Shown in pieces: positions 1 to 5,452 of a stretch of 5,452 bases of DNA. The DNA is from Bacteroidota bacterium (lineage in GTDB: Bacteria > Bacteroidota > Bacteroidia > Bacteroidales > UBA12481), in contig JAUVKA010000294.1 in NCBI GenBank assembly GCA_030592205.1, positions 1-5,452 of the forward strand. Reading direction: 5' to 3'. Below the pieces are notes generated by a model that was not told the origin of the DNA, did not search any database, and was given only the letters and a program-made list of their open reading frames with translations. Each line of letters starts with the position of its first letter. Positions within the stretch are counted from its first letter, which is position 1. The position numbers and the translations under genes are program-made.

Positions 1-25
1 ATTAGCGTGAACTAAATTTTGAGGT

Positions 26-1531
26 ATGATTAGAAATCTTATTATCAAGGTATTGCTTGTGTTTGGCGGAGCTGTTTTGCTGTGTGGGTGCAGCAATAAT
101 GATGAAAATCCAAACATATTACTATTTCTTACTGATGATCTGGGTTATGGAGATCTTGGCTGTTATGGAAATAAAATTATCCAATCTCCGAATATTGATA
201 AGCTGGCTTCTGAAGGAGTTCGTTTCACCGATTTTCATGCTGCTGGCACAGTATGTTCACCCTCAAGAGCTGCTCTGCTAACTGGTCGACATCCATATCG
301 CCTTGGGTTTTACTACATTCTGGGAGGGGGTGCTCATTTAAGAGAAAGCGAGATTACCCTGCCTACTCTATTGCAGGATGAGGGATACAATACTTTTTTT
401 GCAGGTAAATGGCATCTAACTCAATTCGACCGCCCCAAGGCAAATCAGCCTGATCCTAAAGACCATGGATTTGATTATTGGTTTGCTACAGCTGTTAATG
501 CTTTTGACGGACCTGAAAGTCCAGGTAAATTTTTCCGGAATGGGGAGGCAGTAGGAGAATTGAATGATTGGTACTGCAATCTGATAGTTGATGAGGCTAT
601 TGGGTGGATGGAGGCAAGGGAGAATAAAGAAGCACCATTCTTTATGGAGATATGTACTCATGGACCACACACACCAATCAATCCCCCTGATAGTTATGCA
701 GATGCATATGATAATGATGAAGTTGAACGATTAGAGAATAATGTTGGATATGGATATGTTCCAAGGCGGGATGATAAGAATATCGAGCCAAATAAGAAGT
801 ATTATTATGGAACTGTTACGCAGATTGATGATGCATTTGGTCGATTGATGGAGGCTTTGGACCGCCAGGGCTTGAAAGACAATACAATGGTGATTTTTAC
901 CAGTGATAATGGTCCTGAATATCCGGTCAATTTTATGGAATCAAAGGGAGAGTGGGACGATGACATTCGGGATAAATGTTTTGGGTCTCCGGGGCCTCTA
1001 CGGGGAATGAAACGATTTACTTATGAAGGCGGACACAGGGTTCCTGGCATCATTAGATGGCCCGGTCATGCAAGTTCAGGCAAAGTTAGTAATGTACTGA
1101 TCAATGGTACAGATCTTTTACCAACTATCTGTGAATTAGTGGATATCCCTATTCCGACTGATCGAGTGATCGATGGTGAGAATATGCTGCCTGCTTTCTT
1201 GGGGGAATCACAGGATCGCGAACAGCCTGTTGTCTGGAGTGCGCCGGTTCATGAATATGAGTTTGTCCCGCCAATGACATTAAGGGATGGTGATTATCTT
1301 TTGGTTGGATTTTTTAATGATAAGAAGCCGGACCAATTATGGATGGACTGGATAAAAACTGCTCAAGCGGAAAACTATGCTCTTTATGATCTTAGCAAGG
1401 ACATCGGACAGCAAAATGATTTGGCGGACAGTATGCCTGAAAAGGTCAAAGAGTTATCTGAAAAGATGATTGCCATTTGGAAAGATCTGCAAAATGATTC
1501 TCCTGTTTGGCCAAATTGGAAAGCGAAATAA
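26..1531 (+). CDS. Family S1 sulfatase (arylsulfatase/GALNS-like), lipoprotein
   Basis: Predicted sulfate-ester hydrolase of the formylglycine-dependent type I sulfatase family, 501 aa, a normal length. Residues 1-22 form a lipoprotein signal peptide: a basic N-terminus, a hydrophobic core and a lipobox L19-C20-G21-C22 with C22 as the lipidated residue. Asn/Asp/Glu residues follow it, so display on the outer surface is possible. The catalytic set is complete: metal ligands D37 and D38 (TDDLGYGDLG), the C77-S-P-S-R81 signature followed by AALLTGR in which C77 becomes formylglycine, K128 and H130 (GKWH), H212 (THGPH), D294 and N295 (SDNG), and K329 (RGMKRFTYEGG). Spacing and motifs resemble human N-acetylgalactosamine-6-sulfatase, but the substrate cannot be read from this; a sulfated sugar of an algal or host glycan is inferred from the downstream GH95 gene. 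C77 needs a maturase (anSME or FGE) encoded elsewhere. The ATG at 26 is the only start that keeps the signal peptide; GAGG lies 1 nt before it, too close for a good ribosome site. Confidence 0.95.
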   Translation: MIRNLIIKVLLVFGGAVLLCGCSNNDENPNILLFLTDDLGYGDLGCYGNKIIQSPNIDKLASEGVRFTDFHAAGTVCSPSRAALLTGRHPYRLGFYYILGGGAHLRESEITLPTLLQDEGYNTFFAGKWHLTQFDRPKANQPDPKDHGFDYWFATAVNAFDGPESPGKFFRNGEAVGELNDWYCNLIVDEAIGWMEARENKEAPFFMEICTHGPHTPINPPDSYADAYDNDEVERLENNVGYGYVPRRDDKNIEPNKKYYYGTVTQIDDAFGRLMEALDRQGLKDNTMVIFTSDNGPEYPVNFMESKGEWDDDIRDKCFGSPGPLRGMKRFTYEGGHRVPGIIRWPGHASSGKVSNVLINGTDLLPTICELVDIPIPTDRVIDGENMLPAFLGESQDREQPVVWSAPVHEYEFVPPMTLRDGDYLLVGFFNDKKPDQLWMDWIKTAQAENYALYDLSKDIGQQNDLADSMPEKVKELSEKMIAIWKDLQNDSPVWPNWKAK

Positions 1532-1532
1532 G

Positions 1533-1567
1533 GAAATTGTAAATTATAAATTGTTAATTATGAATTA
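1533..1567. repeat. AT-rich tandem 7-bp repeat overlapping the GH95 start codon
   Basis: Five consecutive 7-bp units start at 1533, 1540, 1547, 1554 and 1561. The consensus is TAAATTA; the individual units are GAAATTG, TAAATTA, TAAATTG, TTAATTA and TGAATTA. The array fills nearly the whole gap between the sulfatase stop (1531) and the GH95 gene, and the GH95 ATG (1560-1562) straddles the fourth and fifth units. The A/T-rich leader would leave the ribosome-binding region unstructured. The units are degenerate, so this may be an old repeat or simple low-complexity sequence. Confidence 0.6.
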
Positions 1568-4019
1568 TATACGTCTGTTTGCCATCGTTGTGTTTTTGCT
1601 TATAAATGGCTTGGCCAAAGCACAGGATGAGGAAATTTCACGAAAAATAGATCAAAAAACTTTTGATACATCAACTTTGTTGTGGTATGATGCCCCGGCT
1701 AAGGCTTGGGAAGAAGCTTTACCTGTGGGGAATGGTCGGTTAGGAGCCATGGTATTTGGAAAAAGCGGGGAGGAAAGAATTCAGCTTAATGAAGAGACTT
1801 ACTGGTCGGGAGGCCCTTATTCCACGGTTGTTAAGGGTGGGGCAAAGGATTTACCGGAGATCCAAAGATTGATTTTTGAGGGTAAACCACTCGAAGCTCA
1901 CAAGCTTTTCGGTCGTAGCTTGATGGGATATCCCGTGGAGCAGATGAAATATCAATCCATTGCCAATCTGCACTTGTTCTTTGAGAATGAGGATGAGGTG
2001 AAGAACTACAAACGATGGTTAGACCTTGAAACTGCAACTAGTGGTGTGGAATACACGGCTCATGGGGTAAGCTATCGTCGTGAGGTACTTTCATCTGCCG
2101 CTGATCAGGTGATCGTTGTTAGACTAACAGCTAGTGAATCCGGACAAATATCTTTCCGGGCCGAGTTGCGCGGTGTAAGAAATATGGCCCATTCTAATTA
2201 TGGAACTGATTATTCCCGTGTGGATGGAGTAGGGAATGACGGACTGATGATCAATGGACGATCAGCTGATTATCTGGGTATTAAGAGTCAGCTTAATTAC
2301 CGGGCCCAGCTCAAAGCTGTTCCTGAAGGTGGTAATATGAAAGTTATTGGAGCCGAGCTTATTATTGATGGTGCTGATGCAGTTACATTATATTTTGCAG
2401 CTGCGACAAACTTTGTGAATTACAAAGATGTTAGTGCCGATCAGGTGGCTCGGGTTGATAAGTATTTCGCAAATATTGTAGGGAAAAGCTATACTGATAT
2501 TAGAGAAGCTTCAATTAAGGATTATCAATCTTTTTATCAGAGGGCTTCTTTAAAACTTACCAGTACTGCTAACTCTGTATTGCCAACTGATAAGCGTATG
2601 GACAATTATGAGACAACTGATGACCCGAACCTTGCTGCTCTTGCATACAACTTTGGGCGTTATCTGTTGATTTCATCATCTCGTCCCGGTACTCAGCCTG
2701 CTAACTTGCAGGGAATCTGGAATGAGGATCAGAATCCAAGCTGGGATTCGAAATACACTACAAATATTAATACTGAGATGAACTATTGGCCGGGAGAAAC
2801 CGGTAATCTTTCGGATTGTGTTGAACCCTTAATCACTATGGTGAAAGAACTAACTGATCAGGGCAGTCAGGTTGCAAAAGAACACTATGGTGCAGATGGT
2901 TGGGTTTTTCATCAGAATACAGACTTATGGCGTGTGGCAGCCCCAATGGACGGTCCCACCTGGGGAACGTTTACAGTAGGTGGTGCCTGGCTGGTCACTC
3001 ATTTATGGGAGCATTATTTATATACTCTGGATGAGGATTATCTCAAGAATATTTACCCTGTTATCAAGGGCTCTGTTGATTTCTTTATGGATTTCTTAAT
3101 TGAACATCCAAATGGTAAATGGCTGGTTACCAATCCTTCCAATTCCCCTGAGAATCCCCCGCAGGCTCCTGGTTACAAATATTTTTTCGATGAAGTTACA
3201 GGAATGTACTATTTCACAACCATAACTTATGGTTCTAGTATGGATATGCAGATACTGACAGATCTCTTTGCTTATTATGCAGAAGCCGCGAAAATTCTGG
3301 GAAAAGATAGTGATTATTCACAGGAAGTTCTGGCAGCCCGTGAACGATTGGTCCCTCCTCAGATTGGCAAAGATGGCACCTTGCAGGAGTGGTCGGAAGA
3401 CTACGCTCAATTGGAAAAGAGCCACAGGCATTTCTCTCATATGTATGGACTTTATCCGGGTAATGTGATATCAGTTAAGAGTACACCCGAACTAATTGAT
3501 GGCTGCAAGGCTGTGCTGGAGCAGAGAGGCGACGGAGGGACAGGATTCTCAAGAGGATGGAAAATGGCTCTATGGGCAAGATTATATGATGGTGAAAGAT
3601 CTCATAAGGTATTCAAAGGCTATATCAAAGAACAAGCATATCCACAGCTCTTTGCCAAATGCTACACACCTTTGCAAGTTGATGGAACTTTTGGCGTTAC
3701 TGCTGGAATCACCGAAATGATTATGCAATCACATGAGGGTGTGATTGATCTTTTGCCAGCCCTGCCCAAGGCTTGGAACACCGGACATTTCGATGGTTTA
3801 TGTACCAGAGGAGCCTTTGTCTTGGATTTGGCCTGGGAAGATGGTCGAATTAGCAAGCTGGAAGTGTTATCTAAGAAAGGACAAACCTGTCGGATAAATC
3901 CCAAAACTAAGGTTAAAGTGACGAGTAATGGGAAGAGGGTGAAAACGAAAATCCAGGATGATGGAACTGTAATTTTTGATACCAAACCAGGTGCCAGGTA
4001 TATTTTGGTAAAACAATAG
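1560..4019 (+). CDS. GH95 glycoside hydrolase: alpha-L-fucosidase or alpha-L-galactosidase
   Basis: Secreted exo-glycosidase of family GH95, 819 aa from the ATG at 1560. That start gives a clean signal peptide (MNYIRLFAIVVFLLINGLAKA, probable cleavage after AKA before QDEE). The longer frame open from 1470 would place 30 residues, encoded inside the sulfatase gene, ahead of it. Domains in order: N-terminal beta domain (about 40-300, LPVGNGRLGAMVFG and QLNEETYWSGGP), (alpha/alpha)6 catalytic barrel (about 345-730) and a C-terminal beta domain (about 735-815). Catalytic motifs are intact: N402 and N404 in TNINTEMNYW, E531 in NPSNSPEN as general acid, D708 in QVDGTFG, plus GWVFHQNTDLWR (447-458) and SHRHFSHMYGLYPG (621-634). 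By family knowledge this is an inverting enzyme. The residue two before N402 is Thr400, where the alpha-1,2-fucosidase AfcA has His, so L-galactosidase activity is possible. It lies 28 bp after the sulfatase gene, probably in one operon, and ends with tandem TAG TAG stops. Confidence 0.95.
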   Translation: MNYIRLFAIVVFLLINGLAKAQDEEISRKIDQKTFDTSTLLWYDAPAKAWEEALPVGNGRLGAMVFGKSGEERIQLNEETYWSGGPYSTVVKGGAKDLPEIQRLIFEGKPLEAHKLFGRSLMGYPVEQMKYQSIANLHLFFENEDEVKNYKRWLDLETATSGVEYTAHGVSYRREVLSSAADQVIVVRLTASESGQISFRAELRGVRNMAHSNYGTDYSRVDGVGNDGLMINGRSADYLGIKSQLNYRAQLKAVPEGGNMKVIGAELIIDGADAVTLYFAAATNFVNYKDVSADQVARVDKYFANIVGKSYTDIREASIKDYQSFYQRASLKLTSTANSVLPTDKRMDNYETTDDPNLAALAYNFGRYLLISSSRPGTQPANLQGIWNEDQNPSWDSKYTTNINTEMNYWPGETGNLSDCVEPLITMVKELTDQGSQVAKEHYGADGWVFHQNTDLWRVAAPMDGPTWGTFTVGGAWLVTHLWEHYLYTLDEDYLKNIYPVIKGSVDFFMDFLIEHPNGKWLVTNPSNSPENPPQAPGYKYFFDEVTGMYYFTTITYGSSMDMQILTDLFAYYAEAAKILGKDSDYSQEVLAARERLVPPQIGKDGTLQEWSEDYAQLEKSHRHFSHMYGLYPGNVISVKSTPELIDGCKAVLEQRGDGGTGFSRGWKMALWARLYDGERSHKVFKGYIKEQAYPQLFAKCYTPLQVDGTFGVTAGITEMIMQSHEGVIDLLPALPKAWNTGHFDGLCTRGAFVLDLAWEDGRISKLEVLSKKGQTCRINPKTKVKVTSNGKRVKTKIQDDGTVIFDTKPGARYILVKQ

Positions 4020-4021
4020 TA

Positions 4022-4044
4022 GGGATCGGGCTTGTCCCGATCCT
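4022..4044 (+). terminator. GC-rich hairpin after the GH95 gene, possible terminator
   Basis: Perfect 8-bp inverted repeat: GGATCGGG (4023-4030), a 5-nt loop CTTGT, then CCCGATCC (4036-4043). A G-U pair (4022/4044) can extend it on the plus strand only. It begins within 3 nt of the GH95 stop codon, where a transcript-end hairpin is expected. No U-rich tract follows; the next bases are CAAAGGCG. A standard intrinsic terminator is therefore not well supported. It could instead be a 3'-end stabilising hairpin or a dispersed intergenic palindrome. Confidence 0.45.
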
Positions 4045-4115
4045 CAAAGGCGAAGCTAAAACCTATTATGACGTAAGTCTATGAAATTTAGCCAATGAGG
4101 CAATTAGACAATTAG

Positions 4116-4143
4116 GGCTCAAGGCTCAAGGCTCATGGCTCAA
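4116..4143. repeat. Tandem 7-bp repeat, consensus GGCTCAA, four units
   Basis: Four adjacent 7-bp units start at 4116, 4123, 4130 and 4137. Three are exact GGCTCAA and the third is GGCTCAT. The array sits in the convergent intergenic region between the GH95 gene and the amidotransferase-like gene, about 30 bp downstream of the latter's stop codon. Just before it are two copies of CAATTAG (4101-4107 and 4109-4115), and just after it two looser 7-mers, GTAAGTG and TAAAGTG, keep the same 7-base phase up to 4157. There is no coding or CRISPR-like organisation. Confidence 0.75.
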
Positions 4144-4175
4144 GTAAGTGTAAAGTGAAAAGGTTGTAAGGTTTT

Positions 4176-5327
4176 CTAGTCTTCAGGGATCATTGCCTTA
4201 AGCTTTTGCAGGATTTTCAGAAGTAGCTGCTGGTTATCACTATTCTGTTCTGTACTACAGGCGGCTTCAATATCCGGAATAGCCCGGGTATATTCAGTTT
4301 CATAAAGATATTGAGCTGCCTGATATCTAACCTCCCAGGATTTATGCCGTAGTAAGCCAATAGACCAACGGATTGATGGTCTGGAGCGAATACTGTGCAA
4401 GTTTTGGAGTGATTTCAGTACTATTGAATCCTTCTCACTAAAGAGGTTCCAGAAATTTTCTTTTTCAAAACTTATTGTCTCGGGATAATACAAAATCTCC
4501 TTCTTATTGATCCCTGGTCTGATGAGCTGATCTGAATAAGAGATCAAGGGCATTCCAGCTGTCCATCTTGCCATTCTGGGAACGAGCCAACGCATACCGG
4601 CTGTTGCCTCCGGATGTCCCACATTGATAAAAAACCTCCCCTTACCATAAGATCCATTCATTAGCATGGGCTTCCCGGGAGTTACTCTATGAGGATAACC
4701 ATCACGCGTAACTATATCAGTTTGGATAGTTCCCAGGATGGAGAGCTTATGACCTTCTGTCTCAAACATGGGGCCATCATAGTATTGAAGAAAAAGAGAA
4801 TCATAATTCGCTAATTCAGGGAAGATTTCTTTTCCCTGGTCATTCAGACTGAAGGAAACCAAACCTCTTCCGCGGTCGTAAAACTCCCTGATATCCGGGG
4901 CAGTTGTAATTTGTAAACTGTGATAGTCGGGTGTGGTAGAGAATAAATATCCTCCTGCGCAGATACCAACCAGGCCCTTTCCATCTTTGAAAGCAAAATC
5001 CCTGACCTTATCAGCTGCAATCTGGCCCAGGTTATTGTATTCTTTACTACCGCTGCCGCCTGGAAAGATAAGTACATCCAACTGTTTCAAAGCACCATTC
5101 ATTATGTCGGCACCGGATATTTCCCGTGCAGTGATTCCAGAATCAATTCTTAGGGCTTCTATTGTTTCTATTACGCAAACAGGACTGGCACCTTCGCCAT
5201 TGAATACACCAACGTGAATTGAATTGTTATCAGGAACAGTAGTGTCCGGATTACAAGAAAAAAGCAGAGATCCAACTAGTATGATGATAAAAATCAGAAT
5301 AGTATTTTTTGAAATATCTATATACAT
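4176..5327 (-). CDS. BPL_N-type glutamine-amidotransferase-like lipoprotein with HEAT-like tail
   Basis: Lipoprotein of 383 aa. Residues 1-25 carry a hydrophobic segment (TILIFIIILVGSLLF) ending in the lipobox L22-F-S-C25, so it is probably exported and membrane-anchored. Residues about 37-260 resemble the BPL_N family of class I glutamine-amidotransferase-like domains, named after the N-terminus of fungal biotin-protein ligases: IHVGVFNGEGAS at the first strand, LDVLIFPGGSGS (83-94) as an oxyanion loop, the nucleophile elbow GICAGG with C123, and GHPE (237-240) offering H238 and E240 to complete a Cys-His-Glu triad. Residues about 319-380 (LLRHKSWEVRYQAAQYLYE, then AIPDIEAAC) look like one or two HEAT-type helical repeats. 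No biotin-ligase catalytic domain is present, and an exported protein is unlikely to biotinylate anything, so the family name says nothing about function. The substrate is unknown. It starts 9 bp after the stop of an upstream gene on the same strand, suggesting co-transcription, and converges on the GH95 gene. No clear Shine-Dalgarno sequence precedes the ATG. Confidence 0.88.
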   Translation of the reverse strand: MYIDISKNTILIFIIILVGSLLFSCNPDTTVPDNNSIHVGVFNGEGASPVCVIETIEALRIDSGITAREISGADIMNGALKQLDVLIFPGGSGSKEYNNLGQIAADKVRDFAFKDGKGLVGICAGGYLFSTTPDYHSLQITTAPDIREFYDRGRGLVSFSLNDQGKEIFPELANYDSLFLQYYDGPMFETEGHKLSILGTIQTDIVTRDGYPHRVTPGKPMLMNGSYGKGRFFINVGHPEATAGMRWLVPRMARWTAGMPLISYSDQLIRPGINKKEILYYPETISFEKENFWNLFSEKDSIVLKSLQNLHSIRSRPSIRWSIGLLRHKSWEVRYQAAQYLYETEYTRAIPDIEAACSTEQNSDNQQLLLKILQKLKAMIPED

Positions 5328-5336
5328 GGCCAGGAT

Positions 5337-5452
5337 TTATTGCAGGTTAATCTGAAAATATTGTGAATAAAACTTCGGTATTTTCTTATCGAGAGTGCCA
5401 TAGAAATTCTGCATTTCTTTATAATCAATCCCATCTGCTCTCCAATTATTTA
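5337..5452 (-). CDS. Partial gene, C-terminal 37 residues of an unidentified protein
   Basis: Only the 3' end is in the window; the gene continues beyond position 5452. One minus-strand frame is open from the window edge to a TAA at 5339-5337 and encodes 37 residues: NNWRADGIDYKEMQNFYGTL, then DKKIPKFYSQYFQINLQ. Its composition is protein-like, rich in aromatic and charged residues. A second frame also stays open on this strand but has no stop before the next gene and reads as basic, non-protein-like sequence; the third has early stops. The stop lies 9 bp before the ATG of the amidotransferase-like lipoprotein, the usual spacing for two genes in one operon. The family is not recognisable from this fragment. 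Confidence 0.6.
   Translation of the reverse strand, partial: NNWRADGIDYKEMQNFYGTLDKKIPKFYSQYFQINLQ

Noticed and set aside
1..15. Possible last codons of an upstream gene (an open frame ending in TAA at 13-15, another ending in TGA at 8-10)
   Set aside because: Only three or four codons are visible, and every frame stops within this stretch, so coding cannot be supported.
13..21. TAAATTTTG, similar to the Bacteroidota -7 promoter element TAnnTTTG
   Set aside because: It has one extra T between the TA and the TTTG, ends 4 nt before the start codon, and the region of a -33 element is outside the window.
1470..1559. Upstream in-frame ATG at 1470 giving an 849-residue GH95 protein overlapping the sulfatase gene
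   Set aside because: The extra 30 residues are encoded within the sulfatase 3' end in another frame and would bury the signal peptide; the ATG at 1560 gives a standard signal peptide at the N-terminus.
3662..3985. Antisense open frame of 107 codons within the GH95 gene, and similar shorter frames inside the three large genes
   Set aside because: They lie opposite or out of frame within genes with clear conserved motifs, and their translations show no recognisable domain.
4055..4092. Inverted repeat GCTAAA / TTTAGC in the convergent spacer
   Set aside because: A 6-bp AT-rich stem with a 26-nt loop is expected by chance and has no other supporting signal.
4116..4157. CRISPR-like repeat array
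   Set aside because: The units are 7 bp, directly adjacent and without spacers, which is a simple tandem repeat rather than a CRISPR.
4160..4173. AAGGTT...AAGGTT near the stop of the minus-strand lipoprotein gene as a terminator stem
   Set aside because: The two copies are direct, not inverted, repeats (8 bp apart), so they cannot form a hairpin.

Overview
The window looks like a chromosomal piece of a Bacteroidota genome, probably from a polysaccharide-degrading lineage. The basis is a moderate-to-low GC content, Bacteroidota-style lipoprotein signal peptides, weak or absent Shine-Dalgarno sequences, and the pairing of a family S1 sulfatase with a GH95 glycosidase. Genus or habitat cannot be fixed from the sequence. 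A marine or algal-glycan lifestyle is plausible but inferred.

Left half, plus strand: a sulfatase lipoprotein (26-1531) is followed after 28 bp by a secreted GH95 glycoside hydrolase (best start 1560, stop 4019). The two read as one transcription unit. The sulfatase would remove sulfate esters and the GH95 enzyme would remove a terminal alpha-L-fucose or alpha-L-galactose. The GH95 catalytic motifs are intact. The residue at the position described as separating fucosidases from L-galactosidases is Thr rather than His, so alpha-L-galactosidase is a serious alternative to alpha-L-fucosidase. No SusC/SusD pair, sensor or transporter lies in the window, so this would be one part of a larger polysaccharide utilization locus or a stand-alone exo-enzyme pair.

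Middle (4020-4175): a 156-bp convergent intergenic region. It holds a perfect 8-bp GC-rich hairpin directly after the GH95 stop codons and a tandem array of 7-bp units (GGCTCAA). A second, AT-rich 7-bp array sits between the sulfatase and GH95 genes, and the GH95 start codon lies inside it.

Right part, minus strand: a lipoprotein (5327-4176) combines a class I glutamine-amidotransferase-like domain of the BPL_N type with a HEAT-like C-terminal tail. Only 9 bp upstream is the 3' end of another minus-strand gene that runs off the window edge (5452-5337). These two genes probably share a transcript that converges on the sulfatase/GH95 unit. Their substrate and any link to glycan breakdown are unknown.

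No RNA genes, insertion sequences, CRISPR arrays or origins were seen.
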